From: an uncultured Eggerthellaceae bacterium
Lineage (GTDB): Bacteria; Actinomycetota; Coriobacteriia; Coriobacteriales; Eggerthellaceae
Length of the DNA stretch: 64,000 bases
Direction of reading: 5' to 3'
Assembly (NCBI GenBank): GCA_910588095.1
Contig: CAJUQH010000005.1
Coordinates: forward strand, 48,897-112,896
Shown here: positions 54,281-62,510 of the stretch, in pieces
How positions within the stretch are numbered: position 1 is the first letter of the stretch
How the letters are laid out: each line of letters opens with the position of its first letter
Notes under the pieces: model-generated
What the model was told of the DNA's origin: nothing
Seen by the model: the letters and a program-made list of their open reading frames with translations, nothing else
The model's database searches: none
Program-made: the position numbers and the translations under genes

Positions 54281-55009
54281 ATGGACGAGACCTTGGGCAA
54301 GACGGCCGCTGCCCCCTTGGGCGGCACGGCGAAGGCACCGGCACCCGAAGGCAAGCGGAAGGCGAAGCGCGCCAAGGACGTGCGCGAGTACACCTTGGGC
54401 GAGGAGATAGCCAATTCCGTCACCCACGGCGTGGGCGCTGCCCTGGCCATAGCGGCGCTCGTGCTGCTCATCGTGCGCTCGGTGAGCGACGGCGGCGGCA
54501 TGCTGCTGCTGGCCGCCCTCGTCTACGGCATAGCGCTGCTGGTGGAGTACCTCATGTCAACCTTGTACCACGCCATCGCGGTGCCCGCGGCCAAGCGCGT
54601 GTTCAAGGTGCTCGACCACAGCGGCATCTACCTGCTCATCGCCGGCACCTACACCCCCTACTGCCTCATCACCCTCGAACCGGTCGGCGGCCTGTGGCTG
54701 GGGCTGTTCATCTGGGCGGTGGCCCTGGCCGGCGTGGCCTGCGAGGCGTTCTGGACGTTCCGCCCGCGCTGGGTGTCGGCCGTGCTCTACGTGCTCATGG
54801 GATGGTGCATCATCTGGTTCATCCCCCAGCTGTTCGACGCCCTTGACCCGGTCGGGTTCTGGCTGCTGCTGGCCGGCGGCCTGAGCTACACCGTCGGGGC
54901 GCTGTTCTACACGCTGAAGAAGGTGCCCTACCTGCACTCGGTGTTCCACGCGTTCGTGCTGGCAGGGTCCATCCTGCAGTTCTTCTCGGTGCTCCTGTTC
55001 GTGCTGTAA
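54281..55009 (+). CDS. trhA: HlyIII/TrhA family membrane protein
   Basis: 242 residues with seven hydrophobic segments after a basic N-terminal 40-residue tail. The HlyIII/PAQR metal-site motifs are present: EEIANSVTHGVGA, STLYHAI, DHSGIYLLIAGTYTPYCL and, near the C-terminus, HSVFHAFVLAGSILQFF. E. coli TrhA is linked to membrane-energy homeostasis; the old hemolysin name is misleading. GGAAGG is eight bases before the ATG. Confidence 0.88.
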   Translation: MDETLGKTAAAPLGGTAKAPAPEGKRKAKRAKDVREYTLGEEIANSVTHGVGAALAIAALVLLIVRSVSDGGGMLLLAALVYGIALLVEYLMSTLYHAIAVPAAKRVFKVLDHSGIYLLIAGTYTPYCLITLEPVGGLWLGLFIWAVALAGVACEAFWTFRPRWVSAVLYVLMGWCIIWFIPQLFDALDPVGFWLLLAGGLSYTVGALFYTLKKVPYLHSVFHAFVLAGSILQFFSVLLFVL

Positions 55010-55011
55010 GG

Positions 55012-55163
55012 ACGGCGCGGCCGCAGCCAGCACGCCAAGCCCGCACGAATGGCCGAGGAAGCGCGCACGCGAATGCGCAGCGAAGCCTCGGAGGTGCGGA
55101 AGTGGCATGCTAGCTGCGGCCGCGAGCAAAGCTCATTCGCAGCTGCATCAGCACGCGCGGAGC
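55012..55163 (-). ncRNA. Dispersed structured 3' element, copy C
   Basis: Directly behind the desulfoferrodoxin stop on the minus strand. An outer stem GCGGCCGCAGC/GCTGCGGCCGC (55017-55027 and 55113-55123) encloses CCGCAC/GTGCGG (55041-55046 and 55094-55099), CCGAGG/CCTCGG, and GCGCA-CGCGAA-TGCGC (55063-55078). The sequence around the inner hairpin (AGGAAGC ... GCGA on the plus strand) matches copies A and B. It is shorter and lacks the CTAGCGAGAAG end. Confidence 0.5.
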
Positions 55164-55544
55164 CTAGAGCTCCTTCACCCACAGGCCGTGGATGTTGCAG
55201 AACTCGTACACCTTGAGCGGCGTCTCGCCCGCGCCCACGAAGAAGTCAGCATGCGGGGCATCCTCGGGGGTCAGCGGGTGCACCTGGTAGCTGCTGTCGG
55301 TGACCAGGCAGATGAACTGGATGTAGTGCTCGGGCGTCATCGGGTGGTCGACGCTGCCCACGTTCACATGCAGCACGTCGCCTTCGCGGGTGACCGCGGG
55401 CACGTGCTTCTCGAGCGCGGCGTCGGTCACGTCGGCGACGAGCTCTTCCATCTCGACCCCGCAGCACACGAGCGGCTTGCCGGAGTCGAAGACCTTGACG
55501 GCGATGTTGCCGCAGATGGGGCAACGGTAGAATGTGACGTCCAT
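55164..55544 (-). CDS. Desulfoferrodoxin (superoxide reductase)
   Basis: Reduces superoxide to hydrogen peroxide without making oxygen, a defence typical of anaerobes. 126 residues. Center I is a desulforedoxin-like site (YRCPICG and LVCCG: Cys8, Cys11, Cys27, Cys28); center II uses His in EKHVPAV, DHPMTPEHY and the terminal EFCNIHGLW. All ligands are present, so this is a 2Fe-type enzyme. The electron donor (rubredoxin) is not in the window. Confidence 0.95.
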   Translation of the reverse strand: MDVTFYRCPICGNIAVKVFDSGKPLVCCGVEMEELVADVTDAALEKHVPAVTREGDVLHVNVGSVDHPMTPEHYIQFICLVTDSSYQVHPLTPEDAPHADFFVGAGETPLKVYEFCNIHGLWVKEL

Positions 55545-55598
55545 GGGGATACCTCTTTCTGAAGTCCGGTTCGGATATGCGCCGCAGCGCGCTCCCGC

Positions 55599-56417
55599 TT
55601 ATTCTACCAACCCTTGCTCGGGCAGCCTCTTGCGCCACGCATACGTCAACACAACGACACCTGCCACGATGAGCGGCACCGAGAGCAGCTGCCCCATGGT
55701 GAGCCAGCCGCCCCACAGGTAGCCCAGCTGCGCATCGGGCTGGCGCACGAACTCCACCAAGAAGCGGAACGATCCGTACAGCACCAGGAACAGCCCGAAC
55801 AGCGTCCCGCGCGGCCGCGGCGGCACCTTCCGCGAGAGCAGGTACAGCACCACGAACAGCACAAGCCCTTCGAGCAGCGCCTCGTAGAGCTGGCTCGGGT
55901 GGCGCGGCAAGGGCCCGGCGGCCCCGCCGAACACCACGCCCCAAGGCGCGTCGGTGACCGCGCCCCACAGCTCGCCGTTGACGAAGTTGGCGCATCGGCC
56001 GAAGAACAGCCCGATCGGCGTGCCGATGCTGGCCAGGTCGGCCAGGGTGAGGTACGGTATGCGCGTTATAAGCGCCGCAGGGATGCCCCCCGCCAGCGCC
56101 CCTAGCAAGCCGCCATGGAAGCTCATGCCCCCCTGGTTGAACGCCAGGATCTCCAGCGGGTGCTGGAAGTAGTAGCCGTTGCCGTAGAACAGCACGTAGC
56201 CCAGCCGGCCGCCCAGCACCACGCCCACGATGACGCACAGCGCCACGGTGAGCAGCGCCTCCTCGGAGAACCGCAGCTTCCAGCGCCGCGCCGTGAGGTA
56301 CATGAGCGCGCCCGCGCCCAAGAACCCCAGCACGTAGGCGATGCCGTACCAGCGCACGCTGAACGGGCCCACGGTGAAGGCCACCGGGTCGAGCATCTGG
56401 TACAGGGCATCAAGCAT
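55599..56417 (-). CDS. lgt: Prolipoprotein diacylglyceryl transferase
   Basis: Adds diacylglycerol to the lipobox cysteine of prelipoproteins, including ModA and the amidase lipoprotein here. 272 residues, seven hydrophobic segments. Lgt signature GRCANFVNGELWG, with VRWYGIAYVLGF at the N-terminus, GGMSFHGGLLGA and RHPSQLYEALLEGL. 54 bases upstream of the desulfoferrodoxin gene. Confidence 0.96.
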   Translation of the reverse strand: MLDALYQMLDPVAFTVGPFSVRWYGIAYVLGFLGAGALMYLTARRWKLRFSEEALLTVALCVIVGVVLGGRLGYVLFYGNGYYFQHPLEILAFNQGGMSFHGGLLGALAGGIPAALITRIPYLTLADLASIGTPIGLFFGRCANFVNGELWGAVTDAPWGVVFGGAAGPLPRHPSQLYEALLEGLVLFVVLYLLSRKVPPRPRGTLFGLFLVLYGSFRFLVEFVRQPDAQLGYLWGGWLTMGQLLSVPLIVAGVVVLTYAWRKRLPEQGLVE

Positions 56418-56465
56418 GGGCGGGCTGCCTTGCGGGAAGAGGGCGATGCGCTGCCATGGCCGCCC

Positions 56466-56711
56466 CTAGCGCACCTGGCCCATGCCCGCGCCCGCCTTGA
56501 TGGCGGCGAAGTCCACGGCGTCGCGCAGGCTCGGCGGGATGGATCGGATGGTCGACACCTTGGCGCTGCAGCGGGGGCAATCCAGCGCGAACAGCGCCAG
56601 GTCGGCCGAGAGCGCCATGAGCGAGCGGTACTCGCGCAGATCGATGCTGCGCTCGCCGCAGCGAGGGCAGGCGATGAGCTCGGGGGATATATGGGAGCGG
56701 TCAGGAGCCAT
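56466..56711 (-). CDS. Small double-CxxC protein
   Basis: 81 residues. Two CxxC pairs (ACPRCGERS and DCPRCSAKV) about 30 residues apart form a probable zinc ribbon; the C-terminus is basic/hydrophobic without a membrane helix. GGAAGG lies about 11 bases before the ATG. It sits between lgt and another Cys-rich gene, 48 bases from lgt. No function can be assigned. Confidence 0.65.
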   Translation of the reverse strand: MAPDRSHISPELIACPRCGERSIDLREYRSLMALSADLALFALDCPRCSAKVSTIRSIPPSLRDAVDFAAIKAGAGMGQVR

Positions 56712-56729
56712 GAGGAGCGCGGCCTTCCG

Positions 56730-57023
56730 CTACAAGAGGAAGCGGTTGGGGTTGCCCACCCGCTGGTAGCCCTCGGGCCGGTCGGCTATGTCGGGGCCGT
56801 TCACCAGGAAGAACTCGCAGAAGCGGCAGACTTCCCGCATGGCGCTCTCGTAGTCGCGGCTGGGATTGAGCAGCACGTCGAAGTCCTCGCACACCTTGTG
56901 CGTGGGCCGGTGGCAGGCTGCGAAGTGGCAGTCCGCGGGGCACGGCTCGCCCGGCGTGTTGTGCGGGCAGCGGCCCATCATCTCGTCGTCGCAGCCGCGA
57001 CGTTCCCAGCAATGCTCAGCCAT
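56730..57023 (-). CDS. Cysteine-rich small protein, function unknown
   Basis: 97 residues with ten cysteines: CWERRGC, GRCPHN, EPCPADC, AACHRPTHKVCEDF and, later, VCRFCEFF. The pattern CWE-x-GC with clustered Cys recalls small CW-type metal or Fe-S proteins of anaerobes. Upstream AGGGAA is about seven bases from the ATG. Next to the nfu-like gene, so a role in metal or Fe-S handling is possible but not shown. Confidence 0.7.
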   Translation of the reverse strand: MAEHCWERRGCDDEMMGRCPHNTPGEPCPADCHFAACHRPTHKVCEDFDVLLNPSRDYESAMREVCRFCEFFLVNGPDIADRPEGYQRVGNPNRFLL

Positions 57024-57117
57024 AGGAGGGTTCCCTTGCTATCGAAGCGGAAGCAAAAGCAAGCGAGGGCGCCCGAGGCACCCTCGCCCATCGTCTCGCG
57101 TCAGGGGCAGCGGCGGC

Positions 57118-57351
57118 TTAGGCGCCAGCCGGCACCACGCGCAGGACCTCGGGGATGCGCTCCTTCAGGATGCGCTCCACGCCGTTGGCCAGCGTCATCT
57201 GCGACATGGGGCAGCCCTTGCAGGCGCCCTGCAGCTCCACGACCACGGTGCCGTCGGCCTCGACGTCCACCAGGGCCACGTCGCCGCCGTCGGCCTGCAG
57301 GCTCGGGCGGATGAGGTTCAGCACTTCCTCGACGTCTTTCTTGTCTACCAT
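57118..57351 (-). CDS. NifU C-terminal domain protein (Nfu-type Fe-S scaffold)
   Basis: 77 residues, the whole of an Nfu domain: EEVLNLIRPSLQADGGDV, then the cluster-binding motif GACKGCPMSQMTL with CxxC, then ILKERIPEV. It carries or delivers Fe-S clusters. It lies in a run of short Cys-rich genes near desulfoferrodoxin, an enzyme that needs iron. Confidence 0.93.
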   Translation of the reverse strand: MVDKKDVEEVLNLIRPSLQADGGDVALVDVEADGTVVVELQGACKGCPMSQMTLANGVERILKERIPEVLRVVPAGA

Positions 57352-57402
57352 GCGGGTTTCCTTTCAAACGTTTCCATTCGCAAGCGATTCTATCACAGCG
57401 CC

Positions 57403-58752
57403 CTATTCTATGGGCATCCAGTCGCGCCCGATGATGACCAGCACGTTCGTATCGAAGCTGTAGAAATCGCCGCCGTTGATGATGCGGCCGCCGCCCATCT
57501 CGTTGAGGATGGCCTTGCAGGCGCCTTCGTAGGCCTCGTCCTTGTAGATGACCAGCGTCTCGGGGTAGATGGTGCCGTCGTCGGTGTTGCCCACGTCCTC
57601 CACCTTGTAGCCCTCGGCCACCAGCGCCTCCGACAGCTTGGCCGCCATGCCCGTGGAGGCCGCGCCGTTGCGTATCTCCACCGACACCGCGGCGGTGTTC
57701 AGCGCGTCACCCGAAGCGTCGACGGTGGCCGGGTCGGCGCCGTTGCGCACCGCCTCCATGAGCGCGGCCCAGCGCTCGTCGCTGTAGACGAAGTAGCCCG
57801 AGGCCGCCGACGTGTGCCCCTCCATGACCGCGCGGTGCACCGTGAGGGTGTCCAGCGGCTTCAGCACGTCACCCAAGCCGATGAGCTCAGACGCGCTATA
57901 GTCGGTGCTCACGTAGTTGCCCAGGTCGCCCACGAGCGTGGCGAAGTCGAGGCCCGGCGCCCCCAAGGCGCGTTCGGCCAGCGCCATGGTGAAGTCGATG
58001 CGGTTGCGCGAAGCCGCCTGCAGCGAGTCGGCGTAGTTCGTCGCGCGCAGGAACACCAGCGCCTCGTCGCCGGTGAGCGTGTGCTCGCCCTTGGCCATGA
58101 CGATGGTGCCGGCCCGCGGGTCGTCCACCTCCTGGCTGAGCACCATGGGCACGCCGCCCACCGCATCGGCCATGTCGCGCAGGCCGTCGGCGGTGGTGTA
58201 GGCGAAGTGCGCGATGTCGACCTCGGCCAGCTTCGCCACCTGGCGCACGAGCTCGGCGTCGCCCTGCTGGGCACGCACGTCGTACAAGGGCGTGGCGTCG
58301 TTGTCGGACTGCCACACGGTGACGTTCGAGGGAATGGCCACGAAGGTGAGCTGGCGCGCTGCCTCGTCGATGCGCACGAGCAGGTACGCGTCGGTGCTGG
58401 GACCGGTGGGGTTCACGGCCGTTCCCAGCTCAGCGGCGCACAGCGCGTAGTAGGGCTGGCCGCCTTCCGCCTCGACCAGGGCCTCGCTGGCGTTCGACTC
58501 CGAAAGGGCCAGCTTCGAGTCCGATGTGGCGAAGTACACCGCCAGGCCCACGCCCACTGCAGCCAGCAGGGCCACGCAGGCCACGCCCGCGCCTATGAGC
58601 AACCCGCGGCGCGACAGCCGTCGCTGCCGACGCTGGGCGTAGGACTTCTTTCGGGTGCGCAGCTTGGCGCCGAGGCGCGACTCAGAGCTCTTGCTGCTCA
58701 CGCCCACCTGCTTCACCACGCCATGGGCGCCCATCTTCTTCTTGCCCAGCAC
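57403..58752 (-). CDS. LytR-CpsA-Psr family protein with LytR_C domain
   Basis: 449 residues, GTG start with GGAGGG eight bases upstream. A basic cytoplasmic tail (about 1-50) and one transmembrane helix (about 51-75) precede an LCP domain (about 115-300: TDAYLLVRIDEAARQLTFVAIP, VGGVPMVL, LTGDEALVFLRA) and a LytR_C domain at about 345-440. LCP enzymes attach glycopolymers to peptidoglycan. The usual Arg/Asp signature of the LCP core is only partly visible (FLRATNYADS), so activity is likely but not certain. 25 bases after murA. Confidence 0.88.
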   Translation of the reverse strand: MLGKKKMGAHGVVKQVGVSSKSSESRLGAKLRTRKKSYAQRRQRRLSRRGLLIGAGVACVALLAAVGVGLAVYFATSDSKLALSESNASEALVEAEGGQPYYALCAAELGTAVNPTGPSTDAYLLVRIDEAARQLTFVAIPSNVTVWQSDNDATPLYDVRAQQGDAELVRQVAKLAEVDIAHFAYTTADGLRDMADAVGGVPMVLSQEVDDPRAGTIVMAKGEHTLTGDEALVFLRATNYADSLQAASRNRIDFTMALAERALGAPGLDFATLVGDLGNYVSTDYSASELIGLGDVLKPLDTLTVHRAVMEGHTSAASGYFVYSDERWAALMEAVRNGADPATVDASGDALNTAAVSVEIRNGAASTGMAAKLSEALVAEGYKVEDVGNTDDGTIYPETLVIYKDEAYEGACKAILNEMGGGRIINGGDFYSFDTNVLVIIGRDWMPIE

Positions 58753-58777
58753 TGCGCCTTCCCTCCTGCCCGGCCGC

Positions 58778-60046
58778 CTACGCGCTCACGCGGGATATGT
58801 CGGCGCCGAGCGACGCCAGCTTGCCCACGTAGTCCTCGTAGCCGCGGTCGATGTGCTCCAAATGGTGGATGCGCGACTCGCCCTCGGCGGCGATGGCGGC
58901 CAGCACCAGCGCCGCGCCGGCCCGCAGGTCGGTGGACGACACCGGGGCGCCCTGCAACGAGGCCACGCCGCGCACGAGCGCGTGGTGGTCGTCCAGGGTG
59001 ATGTCGGCCCCCATGCGCATGAGCTCGGCGGCGAACATGAAGCGGTTCTCGAACACGTTCTCGGTGATGACCGACGTGCCGTCGGCCAGGGCCGCCAGCA
59101 GCATGAACTGGGCTTGGAGGTCGGTCGGGAAGCCGGGATGCGGCAGCGTCTGTATGTCGGTGCAGCGCAGCGGCTCGGTGCGGCTCACGCGCACCCAGTC
59201 GGCGCCGGTCTCCACCTGCGCGCCCATCTGCTCCAGCTTCATGATGGCCATGCGCAGGAACGCCGGGTCTATGCCGTGCACGGTCACCGGGCCGCCGGTG
59301 AGCGCGCCGCCCACCAGGAACGTGCCTGCCTCGATTCGGTCGCCCACGGTTGCGTGGTCGCAGGGGTGCATGGAGCCCAGGCTGACGCCCTGCACCTCGA
59401 TATGCGGCGTGCCCGCGCCCTGCACCTGCGCCCCCATGGCGTTGAGCATGGCAGCCAGGTCGGCTATCTCGGGCTCGCAGGCGGCGTTCTCGATGAGGGT
59501 GGTGCCTTCGGCCACCACGGCGGCCATGAGCATGTTTTCGGTGGCTCCCACGCTGGGGAACTCGAGCGTCACGTCGGCACCGTGCAGCCCGTCGGGCGCC
59601 TCGGCCACCAGCACGCCGTGGTCCACCTCGAAGCGCACCCCCAACGCCTCGAGCCCCACCAAGTGCATGTCTATCTTGCGGGCGCCTATCTGGCAGCCGC
59701 CGGGCATGGCCACACGCGCCCGGCCGAAGCGGCCGATGAGCGGCCCCAGCACCGATATGCTGGCGCGCATCTTGGTCACCAGCTCGTAGGGAGTCTCGCA
59801 CGAGGCCACCGGCGCGGTGTCGATGCGCAGGCTATGGCCCTCGCGCACCACCGTGGCACCCAGGCGCTCCAGCACCTCGGCCATTATGCCGATGTCCGAT
59901 ATGAGGGGCACGTTGCGCAGCACCGACTCGCCCGAGCCCAGCAGCGACGCCGCCATGAGCTTGAGCGCCGAGTTCTTCGCCCCCGACACCGTCACGTCGC
60001 CGGCCAGGACGCCGTTGCCCTGCACGATGATGACTTCTTCTGCCAC
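58778..60046 (-). CDS. murA: UDP-N-acetylglucosamine 1-carboxyvinyltransferase
   Basis: First committed step of peptidoglycan synthesis. About 422 residues: VTVSGAKNSALKLMAASLL at the start, and the catalytic, fosfomycin-reactive Cys in AMPGGCQIGARKID. I prefer the GTG at 60046, five bases after GAGGGGAG; the ATG at 60070 adds eight residues and lies almost on the likely transcription start behind TATAAT (60082-60077). The target of zeta toxins, UDP-GlcNAc, is the substrate of this enzyme. Confidence 0.93.
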   Translation of the reverse strand: MAEEVIIVQGNGVLAGDVTVSGAKNSALKLMAASLLGSGESVLRNVPLISDIGIMAEVLERLGATVVREGHSLRIDTAPVASCETPYELVTKMRASISVLGPLIGRFGRARVAMPGGCQIGARKIDMHLVGLEALGVRFEVDHGVLVAEAPDGLHGADVTLEFPSVGATENMLMAAVVAEGTTLIENAACEPEIADLAAMLNAMGAQVQGAGTPHIEVQGVSLGSMHPCDHATVGDRIEAGTFLVGGALTGGPVTVHGIDPAFLRMAIMKLEQMGAQVETGADWVRVSRTEPLRCTDIQTLPHPGFPTDLQAQFMLLAALADGTSVITENVFENRFMFAAELMRMGADITLDDHHALVRGVASLQGAPVSSTDLRAGAALVLAAIAAEGESRIHHLEHIDRGYEDYVGKLASLGADISRVSA

Positions 60047-60079
60047 CGCTTCTCCCCTCTCGCTCTTCATGCTCCCATT

Positions 60080-60112
60080 ATAAGAAAGGGCCGCCCCGAC
60101 GGGGACGGCCTT
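60080..60112 (-). terminator. Terminator ahead of murA
   Basis: Stem GGCCGCCCC (60089-60097) and GGGGACGGCC (60101-60110) with one mismatch. On the minus strand it is followed by CCTTTCTTAT. It would end transcription coming from tsf through element B. Confidence 0.6.
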
Positions 60113-60132
60113 CCACGATTTGCCCAATATAA

Positions 60133-60297
60133 CAGATTGGCGACCGGCTAGCGAGAAGCTCCTAGGCGCCTCGGATTCCCGCGAAAGGTCAAGGAAGCGC
60201 ACCTTGGCGTGCGCGACAAGGCCTTGAAGCGGGAAGATGCGGGCCTAGGAGCTTCACAGCGGCAGCTCATTCCGTCCTTGCGCCAGCAAAGACGGAA
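60133..60297 (-). ncRNA. Dispersed structured 3' element, copy B
   Basis: Begins four bases past the tsf stop on the minus strand with TTCCGTCTTTGC-TGGC-GCAAGGACGGAA. It has an outer stem GAAGCTCCTAGGC/GCCTAGGAGCTTC (60155-60167 and 60243-60255), an inner TTCCCGC/GCGGGAA (60176-60182 and 60229-60235), TCAAGG/CCTTGA, and a GCGCAC/GTGCGC hairpin (60197-60214). It ends CTTCTCGCTAGCCGGTCGCC, almost identical to copy A. The stems differ in sequence from copy A but stay paired. Confidence 0.55.
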
Positions 60298-60301
60298 CCC
60301 G

Positions 60302-61162
60302 TTACTCGCCCAGGGCGAAGCGGACGAACCCAGTGATGGCCACCTTGCCGCCCATCTCCTTGGCGCACTCGTCCACGTACTGGCCCACGGTGATGTCGGG
60401 GTTCTTCACGAAGGCCTGCTCGGTCAGGCAGTTCTCCTTGAAGAACTTCTCCAGACGGCCCGTGGCCATCTTCTCCTGGATCTCCTCCGGCTTGCCGGAC
60501 TCAGCAGCCTGGGCCTTGTAGATGCCCTTCTCGTGCTCCACCACGTCGGCCGGCACGGCATCGCGGGTAGCAGCCACCGGGTTCACCGCGGCCACCTGCA
60601 TGGCCACGTCGCGGCCGCACTTCTGGAACGCCTCGGCGGCGGGGTCGACCCCGTCGACGGAGAAGCTCACCAGCACGCCGATCTTGCCGCCGCCATGAAT
60701 GTAGCTGGCAACGCCGTCGGCCTCGACCACGGAGACGCGGGCCAGGATGGTGTTCTCGCCCAGCACGTGGATGCAGTCGGTGACGATGTCCTCGACGGCC
60801 TGGCCGTCAGCCTGGGCAGCCTTCAGGGCGTCCACGTCAGCTGGCTTGGCGTCGATGGCAGCGCGGGTTATCTTCTCGGCGTAGGCCTTGAACTTGTCGT
60901 TGATGGCCACGAAGTCGGTCTCGCAGTTGAGCTCGATCATGGCGCCGGTCTTGCAGTCCTCGGAAACAAGGGCCATGACGGTGCCCTCGTTGGTGGCGCG
61001 GCCGGCCTTCTTGGCGGCAGCGGCCAGGCCCTTGGTGCGCAGCACGTCGACGGCGGCCTCCATGTTGCCGTCAGCCTCGGCGAGGGCCTTCTTGCACTCC
61101 ATCATGCCTGCGCCGGTCATCTCGCGCAGCTCCTTGACCATCTGGGCGGTAATCTCGGCCAT
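60302..61162 (-). CDS. tsf: Elongation factor Ts
   Basis: Nucleotide exchange factor of EF-Tu, 286 residues. VKELREMTGAGMMECKKALAEADGNMEAAVDVLRTKG is the conserved N-terminus, followed by LNCETDFVAIND; the dimerisation part follows. Start at 61162. It is the second gene after rpsB; the 105-base spacer contains the hairpin GCCCAGC-CTC-GCTGGGC. Confidence 0.97.
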   Translation of the reverse strand: MAEITAQMVKELREMTGAGMMECKKALAEADGNMEAAVDVLRTKGLAAAAKKAGRATNEGTVMALVSEDCKTGAMIELNCETDFVAINDKFKAYAEKITRAAIDAKPADVDALKAAQADGQAVEDIVTDCIHVLGENTILARVSVVEADGVASYIHGGGKIGVLVSFSVDGVDPAAEAFQKCGRDVAMQVAAVNPVAATRDAVPADVVEHEKGIYKAQAAESGKPEEIQEKMATGRLEKFFKENCLTEQAFVKNPDITVGQYVDECAKEMGGKVAITGFVRFALGE

Positions 61163-61267
61163 GGTCGGTCCTTTCTCTCGAAGGGCGGCCCACGTGGGGC
61201 GCGCCCGCAAGCATTCGTTCAGGTGCCCAGCCTCGCTGGGCGTTCGGGCTTTCCGGCCGCAGCCGCT

Positions 61268-62104
61268 TTAAGCCTCGGCCACCTCGGCAGCCTCGGCAGC
61301 AGCCTGCTCGGCCACTTCCTCGACCGCGTCGGCCTCGGCCGCCACGACGGCGGCCTTGGTATCGTCCAGGGCCTCCTGGGCGGCGGCTTCGTTGCCCGCA
61401 GCCATCTCGGCAGCGGTCACGTCGGCGCCAGTGCCGGCGATGACAGCGTCAGCCAGGAAGTCGGCCAGCAGGCGCACCGAGCGGATGGCGTCGTCGTTGG
61501 CCGGGATGCCGTAGTCCACGTCGTCGGGGTCGCAGTTGGTGTCCAGCGTGCCCACCACGGGGATGCTCAGGCGATGCGCCTCGTGCAGGGCGATCTCCTC
61601 GCGGTTGGTGTCGATGACGAACACGGCGTCGGGCACGCGCTTCATGTTGCGGATGCCGTTGAGGTTCGTCTGCAGCTTCGACAGCTCCTTGCGCAGCAGG
61701 ATCTGCTCCTTCTTGGGCAGCAGCGCCATGCGGCCGTCAGCCTCCATGGCCTCCAGCTCCTCCATGCGGTCCACGCGGCCGCGGATGGTGACGAAGTTCG
61801 TCAGCATGCCGCCGAGCCAGCGGGCGTTCACGTAAGGCATGCCGCAGCGGTTGGCAGCGTCGGCGATGGGCTCTTGGGCCTGCTTCTTGGTGCCCACGAA
61901 CAGCACGGTACCGCCCTTGCGGGTCAGGTCGGACACGAACGAGTACGCGCGGTCCAAGCCGAAGAGGGTCTGCTTGAGGTCGATGATGTAGATGTCGCCA
62001 CGGCTGCCGAAGATGTAAGGCTTCATCTTGGGGTTCCAGCGGCGGGTCTGATGCCCGAAATGCGCGCCGGCATCGAGCAGCGTAGAAATGCTGACTTTCG
62101 TCAT
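61268..62104 (-). CDS. rpsB: Ribosomal protein S2
   Basis: 278 residues starting MTKVSISTLLDAGAHFGHQTR, with GGAG upstream. PYIFGSRGDIYIIDLKQT, and VFVIDTNREEIALHEAHRL with VGTLDTNCDPDDVDYGIPANDDA, are diagnostic. The last 50 residues are an Ala/Glu-rich acidic tail beyond normal S2, similar in character to the rplQ tail. Confidence 0.97.
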   Translation of the reverse strand: MTKVSISTLLDAGAHFGHQTRRWNPKMKPYIFGSRGDIYIIDLKQTLFGLDRAYSFVSDLTRKGGTVLFVGTKKQAQEPIADAANRCGMPYVNARWLGGMLTNFVTIRGRVDRMEELEAMEADGRMALLPKKEQILLRKELSKLQTNLNGIRNMKRVPDAVFVIDTNREEIALHEAHRLSIPVVGTLDTNCDPDDVDYGIPANDDAIRSVRLLADFLADAVIAGTGADVTAAEMAAGNEAAAQEALDDTKAAVVAAEADAVEEVAEQAAAEAAEVAEA

Positions 62105-62394
62105 AGCTCTCTCCATTCGTTAGTCCTCTGCCTGCGGTCATCCCGTCGCGCGCAGCCTTTTCCGGTGGCCACTAGCGCGCTTCGGTCGCACAAGCATGCG
62201 TGATATAGAAACCTGCTAAGGATACCCCTTCCCTAGCTGCTGCGCAAGGGCCTGCCTGCGCAGAGGATGCAGGGCGTGCGGAAGGGGCCAGCATGCGTAC
62301 GATGGCGGCTAAGGCGCGCGACTTCAACGGATGGGCCGCGGAAGCGCCCAAGGCGCCAGCCGCGCCCGAGCCCAGCAGCCGAAGCACCGCGCCC

Positions 62395-62479
62395 AAAGTG
62401 CAAAAAGCTGTTCCAAAGTGCAATCCAAAGTGCAAAGCGCCAGGTAGAAAGCTCACCCAAAGTGCAACCAAAAGTGCAA
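62395..62479. repeat. Short direct-repeat array (AAAGTGCAA x5)
   Basis: The 9-mer AAAGTGCAA, mostly preceded by CC, occurs at 62395, 62415, 62427, 62459 and 62471, all in the same direction. Two copies continue into AGCGC. The array lies in the 406-base gene-free gap between the rpsB start and the surface-protein stop. Reading frames through it only reflect the repetition. Iteron-like binding sites, or a simple repeat, are the options. Confidence 0.6.
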
Positions 62480-62510
62480 AGCGCGAATTGGCCCATCCAC
62501 GATTGATTCG

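Noticed and set aside
55010..55163. A simple rho-independent terminator between trhA and the desulfoferrodoxin gene.
   Set aside because: The interval holds several nested stems that match the elements at 51.5 and 60.2 kb, so it is listed as copy C.
62395..62479. A CRISPR array.
   Set aside because: Repeat units are only 9 bases with spacers of 3 to 23 bases, and no cas gene is present.
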